This document shows positions 19,193-29,980 of a stretch of DNA of 64,000 nt, piece after piece. The position numbers and the translations under genes are program-made. The stretch is from positions 114,208 to 178,207 of the forward strand of contig MLAK01000849.1 of the NCBI GenBank assembly GCA_001839685.1, written 5' to 3'. The number at the start of each line of letters is the position of its first letter. Position 1 is the stretch's first letter. The notes under the pieces were generated by a model that had not been told where the DNA came from, made no database searches, and saw only the letters and a list, made by a program, of their open reading frames with translations. The stretch is from Tritrichomonas foetus (Eukaryota > Parabasalia > Tritrichomonadida > Tritrichomonadidae).

Positions 19193-20860
19193 TCACTCTT
19201 CATGAATTGCTACGCGAAGTGATTGTCCGAGCGTAACAACTAAATCATCTTTTGTTATACAAATTGTATCAATTGTAGATGCATCAGCATTAATAGAGTC
19301 ATAGGTAAACTCAGATATTTCCCATGCATGCAGTTTTCCAGATGTTGTTCCTGCAAAAAGCCAATTCCCATCATTAGAAAACTTCAAATCAGTTATCTGT
19401 GTTCGTTGTGAAGCTTCAACCAATTCTATACGTGTTTTCTCATCAGCATCATATAAAATAACGGTCCCATTCACACTTCCACATGCAATTTTCATGTGAT
19501 TTGGATGAACAGCCATTGCTGTTGGTATTTCATTCTTCATTTCAAACTGATCAATCATTTTGGCAGCTCCGATATCCCAAATTCTAATTCTCGAATCAGT
19601 AGAAGATGAAATCAATTTATTTCCAGATGATTCAAATAATACATTAACAACTGGTTGTTTATGTCCAATAAATTGGCGAACCATACCAACATGATTTAAA
19701 GCCCACATCGAAATAGTGCGATCATGTGAAGCTGCAGATAGCAAAAAGCTATTTTTATCAAAAGATAAAGCATAAACGGGTTTCATGTGATAATCATAAT
19801 GGCATAGTTCACGACATGCTTCAGTATGAGCTACACGAATTTCTCCATCAACAGACGCAGATGCTATTAAACAAGAATTACTAGAAAATTCAAGAGTAGT
19901 AATTCGATTTCTATGCTTTAAAATATATTCTTGATTATTTCCAGTTGGAAAAGCAGAATTCATACTTAATATGTTCAAGCAGACTCTTGAATTTTGAGTA
20001 TAAGCGAGTAATTCAGCAGACTTAGATAATTTTATATCATTTATTGAGTCTTTATGATTATATAAAGTGAAATGTGCAATATTTGGTAATTCTGTGACTA
20101 TTTCATCTTGTTCAGTGATCTCTTCTGTTGATATTTTAGCAGAAGTATTTAAATCACCATTATAAATTGCTGGATTTAAATTTATTTCATAATTTGAATC
20201 GAAATTGGTTTGATCAATTTCATTTCTAATATTTTCTGTGTCTATTTGGTCATATGATAATTTGTGAATTGCTCGAAAAGGAACAAAATTAATAGATATA
20301 CAATTTTCAAAAACATAAGGGAGTAAAACAGAATCATATTTTTTAAATTTTTGTGTTAAATCATGAATAGCAAATTGAGACATATCAACTTCAAATTGTG
20401 GAATTTGATAAGTGTCAAAATGATTGCGAACCTGATCGATAATTGATTGGTAATCTTTTGGGAAATCTCCGCGGTATCTATCGATAAAATTTTTAAATTC
20501 GGTCAAATAATTTAATTCATGCAACTGAACGACTAGAATAATAAAGTACGGAAATAGAAGTTGCGAGTATTCTTCTTGTAAAAAAGGAGGCGAATTGTGA
20601 ACGATTTTTCGAAATAATTCATACGTTTTTTGAATGGCGCGAGGTGAACGGCATTGTAAAATTGAATCTATCGCTTTATACAGTGGTCCTCCTTTATCGG
20701 CATTTTGTAAATTTGGCGTTTTTCGAACACTTGGAATCGTTTTCAAGTTATTTTTGACCAAAAATTCCATAACGAAAGGAGGAATTTTGGAAATCTGGTT
20801 TATTGACGATTGCTGTCCTGATTTATTGTTACTGTTTCCAAATATTGCATTGTTTCTCAT
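19193..20860 (-). CDS. TAF5: TFIID subunit TAF5 (WD40 protein)
   Basis: The 555-residue protein has a TAF5 NTD2-type helical domain near residues 50-155 (KAIDSILQCRSPRAIQKTYELF ... LFPYFIILVVQLHELNYL). Six or seven WD40 repeats follow from about residue 255 (for example DRTISMWAL, DSRIRIWDIGAAKMI, SGKLHAWEI). This pairing is diagnostic of TAF5, a scaffold of TFIID and, in some lineages, SAGA. The LisH motif usual at the N terminus is not obvious. ADA3, another SAGA-type component, lies 36 kb away in this window. The start is the only sensible ATG. No GACCGTT word is near it. Confidence 0.85.
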   Translation of the reverse strand: MRNNAIFGNSNNKSGQQSSINQISKIPPFVMEFLVKNNLKTIPSVRKTPNLQNADKGGPLYKAIDSILQCRSPRAIQKTYELFRKIVHNSPPFLQEEYSQLLFPYFIILVVQLHELNYLTEFKNFIDRYRGDFPKDYQSIIDQVRNHFDTYQIPQFEVDMSQFAIHDLTQKFKKYDSVLLPYVFENCISINFVPFRAIHKLSYDQIDTENIRNEIDQTNFDSNYEINLNPAIYNGDLNTSAKISTEEITEQDEIVTELPNIAHFTLYNHKDSINDIKLSKSAELLAYTQNSRVCLNILSMNSAFPTGNNQEYILKHRNRITTLEFSSNSCLIASASVDGEIRVAHTEACRELCHYDYHMKPVYALSFDKNSFLLSAASHDRTISMWALNHVGMVRQFIGHKQPVVNVLFESSGNKLISSSTDSRIRIWDIGAAKMIDQFEMKNEIPTAMAVHPNHMKIACGSVNGTVILYDADEKTRIELVEASQRTQITDLKFSNDGNWLFAGTTSGKLHAWEISEFTYDSINADASTIDTICITKDDLVVTLGQSLRVAIHEE

Positions 20861-21093
20861 TCAAGTGAAATATGAAGAGTGAAGCAGCCAAATAAAAATA
20901 GAAAAAAATCATAAGGATATATGATATGAAATAGTAGACTTAATCAAAATAATCTGCATGATTTTATCCAAAATATTATGGGTATATTTGGTCATATCAA
21001 TGACTAATATTTTCTCAAAAAGTTTATTGGAAAACCGAAAGGAACTTCCTCCTATATTCAATTTTTGAGATCTTTTCATTTTTATACTTGCGA

Positions 21094-23052
21094 ATGCAAT
21101 ATCTTACCTCTGAAGAAACCAAACAAAATCTAGCTATGAGAGAAATAGAAGGTATTTCAACATCCCTTCCATTCACCACGAACGCTGTGAAAGTTCTCAA
21201 AGCTCGATATCTCATGCAAGATGAAAAAGAGAAATTCCTCGAAAATCCTGAACAAATGTTCCATAGAGTTGCTTCAAATTTAGCCTCAACAGAAAAGGAC
21301 TCAGAACTTTGGACAACCAAGTTCGAAAAAATTATGAAAAGTTTCGAGTTTATTCCAGCTGGCAGAACTTTGGCGAATGCAGGTGCCAAAACAAAACTTG
21401 TTTCTAATTGTGTTGTTTTGCATATGGAAGATTCACTTGACAGCATTTTTGATACACTCAAAGAAGCGGCTCTTCTTCAACAAGCAGGATCAGGAGTTGG
21501 TTTTCCTTTTCATAAACTACGGCCAGCTGGTTTCAAATGCCATCGAACTTTAGGTGTTTCAAGTGGTCCTCTTTCATTCCTTCGAATATTTTCACAGTCC
21601 TTCCAAATCATTCAACAACATGGAAGACATGGTGCTAATATGGCTATAATGCGAATTGATCATCCTGACATTCTTGAATTCATTGACGCCAAATCGAAAG
21701 ATGGAGTTTTTCCGAATTTCAACTTTTCTATTGCACTCACCGACAACTTTTTAGAAGCTGTGACCAATAATGATACTCAGCCATGGCTTTGCGAATGGAA
21801 TGGAATGAAAATGAAACCAAGATACATCACACGCGATCCTTCTGGTTGTGTTGTTGACATCACTGAAGCAGATATTTCCGCACCAGAGCTAATGGACATG
21901 ATCATTCATCATGCATGGTCAAATGGCGAACCTGGATGTGTTTTTATTGACACTGTGAATAAAACTAATCCCTTGCCAGGACTTGGAAATATCGAATGTT
22001 GCAATCCTTGTGGCGAGCAATTTTTGCACAGTGGAGACGCCTGCAATCTTGGTGCAATAAACCTAGAAAAGTTCATCAACAAAAACATTACAACTAATCA
22101 ATCAGTTACCAGAAACTTGAACAATTTAAGCGAGAACCATGATGAAACCCTCCATGAGAGTTGTGATGTTGCAAAGTTGGTTGATTTTGAGAGACTCAAA
22201 TCTGTAACTCGAACTGCTGTTCGATTGTTGGATAACGTGATTGATTTGACAGAATTTCCAGTTCACAGAGTTGATCAGACATTCAAAGATAATCGAAGAA
22301 TTGGTTTGGGAATTATGGGACTTGCTGATCTTCTTTTCCTCGCTGGTCTTCCCTACAACAGCAGTGAAGGACGCCAACTTGCATCGATTGTAATGAAAAC
22401 TATACAAGAGACAGCAATTGAAGAATCAATGAATCTTGGACGGGAAAAAGGAAATTTCCCGAACTTCAAATGTAGTATTTGGAACGAAAAAGATTACAAA
22501 TATATGAGAAATGCATCACTTACAAATGTTGCACCAACTGGCTCAACATCAATGCTTCTTGATGTTTCTTCAGGTGTTGAACCTTATTTTGCGTTGGCTT
22601 ATCGAAGAGGAAACTGTCTTGCAGGAAAAATGGAGCCATTTGTAAATAAACACTTAAAAAATGCTTTATTGAAAGCTGAATGTTATACTGATGAAATCAT
22701 GGAGCAAATTCTTCAAACTGGAACACTCCAAAACGTGAAAGGGATTCCTGACAGCATCAAGAAAGTATTTGTTACATCACTTGACATTTCTGCAGAAGAT
22801 CACATAAGAATGCAAGCAGCTATCCAGAAGTATTGTTGTAATGCAATTTCTAAAACAATCAACTTCAAAAATGATGCGACTGAAGATGATGTCAGGAAAT
22901 GTTTCCTTGAGGGTTGGAGACTTGGGTGCAAAGGTTTAACTGTTTATCGAAATGGATCTCGAGAGTTTCAAGTCTTAGAAACTATTGCAAAGAAAGATGA
23001 ACCTGTCTTAACAAGTATAACAACATGCAAAGATGGAACTTGTGATATTTGA
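21094..23052 (+). CDS. nrdJ: Class II (B12-dependent) ribonucleotide reductase
   Basis: The 652-residue protein has the complete NrdJ layout. An N-terminal helix pair (TTNAVKVLKARYLMQDE) is followed by the first catalytic region with NCVVLHMEDS, then the GSGVGFPF and GRHGANMAIMRIDHPDI motifs. The active-site loop NPCGEQ supplies Asn, Cys and Glu. RRIGLGIMGLADLLF follows, and a C-terminal redox pair CKDGTC lies three residues from the end. It reduces ribonucleotides using adenosylcobalamin. No N-terminal ATP-cone is present. The sequence looks bacterial in type, suggesting lateral transfer, but codon use resembles its neighbours. The start is the ATG at 21094; a TTG lies two codons upstream. 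Confidence 0.92.
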   Translation: MQYLTSEETKQNLAMREIEGISTSLPFTTNAVKVLKARYLMQDEKEKFLENPEQMFHRVASNLASTEKDSELWTTKFEKIMKSFEFIPAGRTLANAGAKTKLVSNCVVLHMEDSLDSIFDTLKEAALLQQAGSGVGFPFHKLRPAGFKCHRTLGVSSGPLSFLRIFSQSFQIIQQHGRHGANMAIMRIDHPDILEFIDAKSKDGVFPNFNFSIALTDNFLEAVTNNDTQPWLCEWNGMKMKPRYITRDPSGCVVDITEADISAPELMDMIIHHAWSNGEPGCVFIDTVNKTNPLPGLGNIECCNPCGEQFLHSGDACNLGAINLEKFINKNITTNQSVTRNLNNLSENHDETLHESCDVAKLVDFERLKSVTRTAVRLLDNVIDLTEFPVHRVDQTFKDNRRIGLGIMGLADLLFLAGLPYNSSEGRQLASIVMKTIQETAIEESMNLGREKGNFPNFKCSIWNEKDYKYMRNASLTNVAPTGSTSMLLDVSSGVEPYFALAYRRGNCLAGKMEPFVNKHLKNALLKAECYTDEIMEQILQTGTLQNVKGIPDSIKKVFVTSLDISAEDHIRMQAAIQKYCCNAISKTINFKNDATEDDVRKCFLEGWRLGCKGLTVYRNGSREFQVLETIAKKDEPVLTSITTCKDGTCDI

Positions 23053-24059
23053 AGAATAGTGAATATTCTTGAAATATGAGAAAAATGAATGATAAATTAA
23101 ATAATCAATAATATTCTTAGAAAACTTCATATTTTTATAATTATTATATATCTCTTCTTATTTTTGATGAAAAATAGATATATTTTTTGATCAGATGGGA
23201 AAGACGCCTTTATGTCTATAAAAATTATGATTAATATGAATTTGAATCTCAGAATACTCAAAAAAATGGTGATTGAAATATCTTGTGAGAGTGATGATCT
23301 CATCTCAAAATCCCAAAATAAAATTATCTCAGAGTAATTTGAAAGATGAAAATGGAAAGTAATAATTAACCAAGAATCTGGAAAGACAGAATAATATGAG
23401 CATATTAGAATATAACTGTAACAATTAAAAAACTTGTAACGAATATGTCAATTAATTAACCTTTCAACAATTGTGTGCATTGAAAAAAATTGAATAAGCT
23501 AATAAACGCTCATTCAATATATTGATTATTTTCTCAACCAACCATTATATTTACAAATTCAATGATATCAATATTGGGAACAAACAAAAGGCATGATGCG
23601 ATTTAGTCTCACAAATGTATTGAAAATGTATTTCAGGACAACTATTTGGTCAAAGATATTGAATCTGAATATCGATTCTGTTTGTTCATAGAAATATCCG
23701 ATTAAAGGAAAAAGATAAAAGAATATTCATTTTTTGTTTTGTATAAATTTAATTTTTGAGAATTTCTATCCAAAAACATTGTTCTTTCAATAGCAGTTTT
23801 AAAGTATATATTCAAAATTCCTGTTTATATTTGAAGAGTAATTCAGAATTTCGTTAACTTTAACATTCAAATTAATACAATTTCTAAGGGAATCTCTTAT
23901 TAAAATTTTCAGTGTTCTCTTTATTCATTTTAAATTCATAAATCTAATTCTATGGATATCAGAATTATTCTAATAATATTAAAAATATAAACAATTTTCT
24001 TATTTCTCAAAAGTTATGAATTATTTCTTTCAATATTTTTTTAGTTCGCTGAGTTGACA
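23053..24059. other. 1-kb intergenic region, no gene seen
   Basis: This is very AT-rich with no ORF of note on either strand, no tRNA-like B box and no clear repeat. It separates two genes on the same strand. A short non-coding RNA could be missed. Confidence 0.5.
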
Positions 24060-24755
24060 ATGATGAAGGCGACGCTTGTGCAAGGTGGAAGTGTGGCTCA
24101 AACAATCGAAATTTCGCGAGGGACTACACTATTCGATGCATGCAGCGAATGCGACATCAATTTTGAAAAGTTTGATTTTTACATTGGCGAAAAGCGTCTC
24201 ACTCCGTTTTTATCATTGAATTACCAAGGTGTGAATGATGGCGATTTGATTTCCGTGATTGAAAAGCCAAACTCCCAGAAAAAATCCGATTCGATAAATA
24301 TTCCCGAAAACACGCAATTATCCTTAATTGACGCCTCTGATTCTCATCAAAATGCTTTGGCTGCTTCAAAATTGCGAAATTCCGAAGGTTCCATTTCAAA
24401 TTCCGTTCAAGAAAAAATCGAGCAGATTATCGTCGAAGCTTTGAAAATCGAGGACAGAAAATTTGACAGGCTTGATGTATCAAGTGAATGCAATCTTGTT
24501 TACAATTCAATTGTCGCAGACTTGAATTCAAATCAAACTCCATACGACGACCTCGAATATACGGATGTAGAGCCTTCCCAGAGTACGGAAATGCCGAAAG
24601 ACCCACTTCCGCCCATGTGGGGTCTCAATGAAGAAGCAGAAGATCGGGATTACCAGGACCAGATTCGATATGAGTTTGATAAAAACGCATTTCGATCGAT
24701 AGAAGATGCGGGTGAACGCCTCACTCGGATATTTTCCCATGGATGGAAATGGTAG
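24060..24755 (+). CDS. Hypothetical protein, possible N-terminal ubiquitin-like fold
   Basis: The 231-residue protein begins with two consecutive ATGs (24060, 24063). Residues 1-70 (MKATLVQGGSVAQTIEISRG ... NDGDLISVIEKP) have the strand spacing of a ubiquitin-like or beta-grasp domain. This is a pattern impression, not a motif match. The remainder is acidic and polar, ending in an Arg-rich, aromatic tail (RLTRIFSHGWKW). There are no membrane segments. Codon use is somewhat richer in GC than its neighbours. The function is unknown. Confidence 0.65.
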   Translation: MMKATLVQGGSVAQTIEISRGTTLFDACSECDINFEKFDFYIGEKRLTPFLSLNYQGVNDGDLISVIEKPNSQKKSDSINIPENTQLSLIDASDSHQNALAASKLRNSEGSISNSVQEKIEQIIVEALKIEDRKFDRLDVSSECNLVYNSIVADLNSNQTPYDDLEYTDVEPSQSTEMPKDPLPPMWGLNEEAEDRDYQDQIRYEFDKNAFRSIEDAGERLTRIFSHGWKW

Positions 24756-25272
24756 AGCGGTTTTTTTATTTATTCATTGTTTTAATTTTTTGTAAATTGT
24801 TTCGTTTTAATTCTTCTTCTTTTTCTTTCTTTGAAAATTTCTATAAATATCATCTTCCTGAAAGTTTATTCTGTGTAATTTGATATTTATTTAATCTGAT
24901 AAATTCCCGATTTGACTGTGAAGACTTGTCCAATCTATTGAATAATTTTTGTTTTTCATTAAATTTTTTCTTAATTCACGATATCAAACATTAATTATTA
25001 ATTTAACATTTTTTGGATTTTTTTCATCATTCGTGAGATATCAATTCATCATGAACGCATGAATTAAAAAAGCTAGACCAAATTAATTTTAAAATGAAGC
25101 TGAATAAAGATAAATATATGAATCAATCATTTATTTCTGTTCATTAGAATGATAATTTATTTGTTTGTTTATAATCTCGCTAAGAAGTTATTCCAGAATA
25201 CTACAGACTATTTTCAATACTAAGTTCTCTCGAGAACATCATTGTTGATGTTTTTATCGGATTTCACAACAA
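24756..25272. other. Intergenic region
   Basis: AT-rich 3' flank and upstream region of the TMEM222-like gene. Nothing else is recognised. Confidence 0.5.
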
Positions 25273-25800
25273 ATGATCGAACTTTTTGTGAAGAAAAATT
25301 CAGAAATGAGTGAGAATTTGGATAGAATTCATCCTTTAGGGTGTTGTGTTGTATGGACACCTATTCCGATGATGTCGTGGATCTGTCCAGCCCTTGGGCA
25401 TGTCGGCGTCACCGACTCGCAGGGAACCACCTATGATTTTGAGGGTCCCTACTATATCGGAAAGGGAAAGATGATTTTCGGTGATCCTCGTCAGAAATGG
25501 AAACTTGACGTAGATCCAAAAGAATGGGATGATGCAATTGAAGAAGTATCCCATCGTTTTGAACATATAAATTATAATCTTTTATGTTCAAATTGTCACT
25601 TTTTTGCTGCTGCCGTTTTGGATAGGGTCAACTATAAGCCTATTCCACCATTATTTGGTAAATGGGTCAACGGCGCAACAGCTAAAATCATTTATGGATT
25701 AATCCTTCATGGACGATCTCTTTCTATCACTGATGTCTTGGTTATTTGGATTCCATTTTTGTTTATTGTTTTATTTGTTTATTTTATGTTCTTACGTTAA
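25273..25800 (+). CDS. TMEM222/RTE1-family membrane protein (DUF778)
   Basis: The 175-residue protein carries the family landmarks. CCVVWTPIPMMSWICPALGHVG is an N-terminal hydrophobic segment, followed by YDFEGPYYIGKGKMIFGDPRQKW and the conserved NYNLLCSNCHFFAAAVL (Cys-x2-Cys-His). A C-terminal hydrophobic helix (residues 150-172) anchors it. Relatives are animal TMEM222 and plant RTE1, which acts at Golgi/ER membranes on ethylene receptors. The molecular role outside plants is not established. A second in-frame ATG 11 codons downstream could also serve as the start. Confidence 0.88.
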   Translation: MIELFVKKNSEMSENLDRIHPLGCCVVWTPIPMMSWICPALGHVGVTDSQGTTYDFEGPYYIGKGKMIFGDPRQKWKLDVDPKEWDDAIEEVSHRFEHINYNLLCSNCHFFAAAVLDRVNYKPIPPLFGKWVNGATAKIIYGLILHGRSLSITDVLVIWIPFLFIVLFVYFMFLR

Positions 25801-26106
25801 CAACTCTTTTTTTTATGTGAGATAAAATTTCATTTTCCACAATTTTTTGTATTTATTTATTTTATTGAAATTCTTGTTTAGATTTTAAAAAGTGATGAAT
25901 AAATATGTGTTTTCGTGTTTGTCGGTCAGTTTTTTTCAGGAATGAAACTAATGTGAAAAAAAAACTTTGGGTTTTATTAGGAAATTCAGTGCTTATTTGG
26001 TCATTTATCGTTAATTTGGCCATATAAAATATTAAAAAGTTAATTTAATTCAAAATTCCACTTTTTGATAATTATATTGGTGTGACCGTTTGTTAATCAA
26101 CTTCAA
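25801..26106. other. Intergenic region with katanin promoter
   Basis: AT-rich; holds the Myb-like word at 26084-26091 and no other recognised feature. Confidence 0.5.
26084..26091 (+). promoter_or_regulatory. Myb-like promoter element GACCGTTT
   Basis: GACCGTTT ends 15 bases before the katanin p80 ATG. The same word recurs at other starts in this window. It resembles the Myb-type M3 core promoter motif described in Trichomonas vaginalis; activity here is inferred. Confidence 0.6.
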
Positions 26107-27621
26107 ATGTCAAAGAAAAGTGCAATCATTCGCCTCCAAAAAGTGAAAGCTCATAATGCCGCAATAACAACAATGTGTATTGGACAGAGAACCGGTGTTG
26201 TCTACGCAACGGGAGGAGAAGATTCGATGTTGAATTTATGGAGTGTCGGAAATGCAACTCCTCCTGCTGTTCTTGGCCCCCTCCCATCACCAGTCACGTC
26301 GTGTGTTTTTTCCAGCTCAGAAAACGAAATTTGCTGCGCTAATCAAGGTGGTACGGTCATATTGTTCGATATCGTTGGATCGAAAGCTTTAATCAATTGG
26401 TCAGCACATTCATCAGCCGTTAATTCGATTTGTTATAATCCCGCCGACCCCAAAACTTTCCTGTCTTGCGGCGTCGATGGAACCATTCGAATCCTCTCAT
26501 CAAATTCTCGAAAGCCAACAGCCACAATCAAGGCCCACGATGGCCCAGTAAATTGTGTGGCTATTTCTCCAGACGGACGATACGCTGCTTCAGCAGGCGA
26601 CGATAAAACCGTTCGACTATTTGATTTGAATACTTATTCACAATTGACTTCATTTTCGCAGCATTCAAACGCAGCAACATACGTTCAATTTCACCCAACG
26701 CTTCCATACCTCATTTCAGGAGGAGCCGATCGTTTATCATTTTTGTATGATTTGGAGCAATACGTTCCGATCGAAACTAACTTTCCTCATCATTCATCAA
26801 AAATTGTTGCAGCAAAATTTTCAAATGAAGTGGACTCTCTTGCTGTCACAGCATCAGATGATTCATTATCCATTTTGTCGATTGATCCAATCCAACACAT
26901 TGAACGTGTTTCCATACAATGTGGACATGTATGTGATATTGCTCTCGTTCAAAATAATGTTCTCATTGCTTCTTCAGAACGTGACCATGCAATTATTACT
27001 CGTGTTAAATTTGATCCGTCACTTTTTACAGATATGAAAAATGATTGTGGCCTTTCTGATAAAATTAAAGGAAAGGGTAGTAAGAGACCAACCTCCAGTT
27101 CAATTGAAATGAATTCAGTTGATATTTATAAAATGTTTAAAAAAGAAAGAAATGCTTTTCTTTCACAACTTTCGGAAAAAAATGCACGAATTGTACGTTT
27201 AGGCGATCTTGCTGCACAAAAAGGTCTCATTGGTGTACTTGAAGAAGCTGCAGCAAAACCAGAAATGGGAATCGATGTTTTAACCCTTTTAAAGAATAAA
27301 AAACAGGCGTTGAAACTTGATCATGCAATTCCAATCCTTTTAATTTGTAGTAATGTTATAAAAACGAGGCCTGAGCTTGCTGTAGAAACCGTTGATAATA
27401 TTTTGAACTCGTTTGGTAAAATAGTATATACAACACGTGGTATGGCTGGTCAAGCAGTTGGTGTTGATATTGCATTGGAAGAAAGAAAAGAAAAAAGCGA
27501 GAATTTTGTATATAATTACAGAAAAGTGGCGATCGGACTCAAACATGTGGCAAAAGGTTCTAACTCTCTAGCAAAGGCAGCAAAAAGAATTTTGGACGAA
27601 TGGTCTGTTCTAGTGAAGTAA
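26107..27621 (+). CDS. KATNB1: Katanin p80 regulatory subunit
   Basis: The 504-residue protein has six or seven WD40 repeats over residues 10-300 (VYATGGEDSMLNLWSVG, RYAASAGDDKTVRLFDL and others), closest in style to katanin p80. A linker follows, then a helical C-terminal con80-type domain (near 385-500: LLKNKKQALKLDHAIPILLI). p80 targets and activates the p60 AAA ATPase that severs microtubules; trichomonads need this for their spindle and flagellar roots. Length is shorter than animal p80, mostly in the linker. The promoter word GACCGTTT lies immediately upstream. Confidence 0.88.
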   Translation: MSKKSAIIRLQKVKAHNAAITTMCIGQRTGVVYATGGEDSMLNLWSVGNATPPAVLGPLPSPVTSCVFSSSENEICCANQGGTVILFDIVGSKALINWSAHSSAVNSICYNPADPKTFLSCGVDGTIRILSSNSRKPTATIKAHDGPVNCVAISPDGRYAASAGDDKTVRLFDLNTYSQLTSFSQHSNAATYVQFHPTLPYLISGGADRLSFLYDLEQYVPIETNFPHHSSKIVAAKFSNEVDSLAVTASDDSLSILSIDPIQHIERVSIQCGHVCDIALVQNNVLIASSERDHAIITRVKFDPSLFTDMKNDCGLSDKIKGKGSKRPTSSSIEMNSVDIYKMFKKERNAFLSQLSEKNARIVRLGDLAAQKGLIGVLEEAAAKPEMGIDVLTLLKNKKQALKLDHAIPILLICSNVIKTRPELAVETVDNILNSFGKIVYTTRGMAGQAVGVDIALEERKEKSENFVYNYRKVAIGLKHVAKGSNSLAKAAKRILDEWSVLVK

Positions 27622-27978
27622 GAGAAAAAGAAATTTGTGTGTTTCTATGTTATTTTTTATTTTATCATTTCTATCAAATTAAGTTTCTGGTATTTTTCAA
27701 ATATAGAGTAAATTGCATTTTTGAACATTAATTAAAATTTATTTCCTTTCTATTTTTTGTTTATTTCTCATGATTTGTTCAATAATAAAAAGTATTGTGT
27801 TGGAATTCCTTTCATTAATATATTACAAAGAATATTAGAAATTTCAGTAGAAATAAACGAAATATGAACATCACGTCTACAAAAATATTTATCAAAAATG
27901 CTATAGCAATAAACAAAATTTATTAAATAATATTTATTATTACAAACAAAACAATATGATTCTATATCATTCTAAGTA
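27622..27978. other. Intergenic region, convergent
   Basis: AT-rich 3' flanks of two convergent genes. No gene is seen. Confidence 0.5.
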
Positions 27979-29292
27979 TCAGGATGGAATTAAGTTTAGA
28001 ATAGATTTTGCATGATAAGAAATGCGTTCATTTTCATTCAAAGATAACTCTTCTAACCGATTGAAGAGTTCTTCTTCAATTTGATTGTTATTATCAATGA
28101 TTGTTGGTGTAATTTCTAGAGCCATAATAATTTCAAGTTCATCACTCGAATCAAAGAATTTGATGACTAAAGTAAAAATAAATCGAAGCGTTATTTTATC
28201 GGTTGGAATGGAATGATTTTTGTATATCAAATTGGTGATTTTCAGCACATTTTTTTGTGTTTCATAACCAAGTTGAAAGAAATTTAAACAATGAAAGAAT
28301 CCACATTCAGTTAAAATTCTACAAGCTTCGAATGAATTTTCACAGAGAGCAACTAATAAGTTAGAAATTGATAAAGCGGATTCTGCATCAATCATTTGAA
28401 AGTTTGGAAGTAAGCATTGAATTATATTTTTTTGATCATTTAGTTCAATTTTAATTAAATCATTGGCATCTATATATTTGCCAATAGCTGGTGTAAGAAT
28501 ATTACATATATACCTGACGTTATATACAATATTTTGTTGGGAAATTGACAGTAAAAATGGAAAAATTGGTGATTTTATTAAAATTTCATAAATATTTGAA
28601 TATCTTTCTAAAATAATCTCTATTATTTTAAGACCATGTCTTAAAGTTAAAATATCTATTTTTGGTAATAATTGTAAATAGAAATCACAATTTTTAAGAG
28701 CAAATTCCAAATCAACTTCACATTTCTCAAAAAGAATGGAAGAAATCATCAAAAGTGAAGAAAAAAATGGATTTTCTTTCCCAGTCGAACTAATTATTTG
28801 ATTGATATTCGTAATTAGTTCAATTGCCCAAGGTAAAGTAATATTTTCATGTTCTTGAATAATATTTAAATAAGAAAGGAAAATTTCGATTAACATTACA
28901 AAAACGGTTGGATTTTGAAAGTAACTTTTATTTGAAAAAGCAAAAATAATTAATGATAATAATTGGGTGTCTTGAAATATTGGAAGTGGATTAGATGATA
29001 TTTGTATTATATGAAAAATTACTTTAACTATTTGAATTTTCACTGAAAAATCATCAATTTCTTGATATGTTTTTAAACAATTTTTGATGATTTGTAAAGA
29101 AATATGATCTTCAAATTCTGTCACTTCATCAGTAAGTTGAATTAATAAATCCCAAAATTGCTTTTCGTGTTTAGTGGAAAAATTTAAAAAAAACATTGAC
29201 ATCTCTTTTTCAGAATCATCACATTCATTAAAATGATCAATATATTTATTGTTTCTAGATTCATTTTGCTCGCTTTTATAAGTAAAATCCAT
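27979..29292 (-). CDS. Armadillo-like helical repeat protein, unknown
   Basis: The 437-residue protein is almost entirely alpha-helical, with repeating amphipathic helix pairs (for example SALSISNLLVALCENSFEAC) of armadillo/HEAT style. An acidic N terminus contains ECDDSEKEM. The end (ERISYHAKSILNLIPS) looks like a capping repeat. No catalytic motif or membrane segment is present. Importin-alpha-like or other scaffold roles are possible, but nothing is specific enough to name it. Confidence 0.7.
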   Translation of the reverse strand: MDFTYKSEQNESRNNKYIDHFNECDDSEKEMSMFFLNFSTKHEKQFWDLLIQLTDEVTEFEDHISLQIIKNCLKTYQEIDDFSVKIQIVKVIFHIIQISSNPLPIFQDTQLLSLIIFAFSNKSYFQNPTVFVMLIEIFLSYLNIIQEHENITLPWAIELITNINQIISSTGKENPFFSSLLMISSILFEKCEVDLEFALKNCDFYLQLLPKIDILTLRHGLKIIEIILERYSNIYEILIKSPIFPFLLSISQQNIVYNVRYICNILTPAIGKYIDANDLIKIELNDQKNIIQCLLPNFQMIDAESALSISNLLVALCENSFEACRILTECGFFHCLNFFQLGYETQKNVLKITNLIYKNHSIPTDKITLRFIFTLVIKFFDSSDELEIIMALEITPTIIDNNNQIEEELFNRLEELSLNENERISYHAKSILNLIPS

Positions 29293-29500
29293 GAAAAACG
29301 AATGAGATTTTAAAAATCTCTTATAACTTTTTCAGTTGATAAATGGTAGTGGTCATCGAGTATAGACCATATATCAGCTAAAAAAGTTATATTGCGATTT
29401 TTCAATACTTATTAGGCCAATATATCTTTCAGACCAAATAGATATTGAAAAATTCAAGCATAATTCACCTTGAATTTTGTCATAAATAACATTTCGCGAA

Positions 29501-29980
29501 ATGCAATCATACGAAGGGGAATATTCGCATCCATACATAGATCGAGAACTCGACACTATTCCTGGAATGAAAGAATATGTTCAAAAACTGATCGACGAAG
29601 AGAAATCCAAGATGCCGCCTCCAATTCTCCCCGAACTTCCTGAAAAAGTCGAATTTCATACCGAATTACATCTTCCCGAATTACAGCCGCAATCAAAATA
29701 CGAAGATTTGCTCCAACAGCAGGGCCTTTTGGAGGTTTTAATTATGCGCCGCAAAGAATTCTGGGGTGGTGAAGACAAAAGAATAAATACTTACATATCG
29801 CTTACAAACAAACAAAAAATCAGCATCCAAAACGACATTAATGAAATTAATCGCGATCGGATGAGAATGCAAACAGAAGCCGAAATTCGAATCAAAAGAT
29901 TGAAACAACAAATTTCTGAAATGAAAGCAAACATTGAAAGCGGGAAGATGGAAATTGCCAAATTAAATCAATCCGAATAA
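29501..29980 (+). CDS. BCAS2: Splicing factor BCAS2/SPF27
   Basis: The 159-residue protein begins with the family signature YIDRELDTIPGMKEYVQKLIDEEK. A Pro-rich stretch follows, then a C-terminal coiled coil (residues 95-159, with ISLTNKQKISIQNDINEINR). BCAS2/SPF27 (yeast Snt309) is a core subunit of the Prp19/NineTeen complex that activates the spliceosome. It is shorter than the human protein (225 residues) but covers both conserved parts. Its presence fits an organism that still splices a few introns, such as the candidate at 16956-17053. Confidence 0.8.
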   Translation: MQSYEGEYSHPYIDRELDTIPGMKEYVQKLIDEEKSKMPPPILPELPEKVEFHTELHLPELQPQSKYEDLLQQQGLLEVLIMRRKEFWGGEDKRINTYISLTNKQKISIQNDINEINRDRMRMQTEAEIRIKRLKQQISEMKANIESGKMEIAKLNQSE

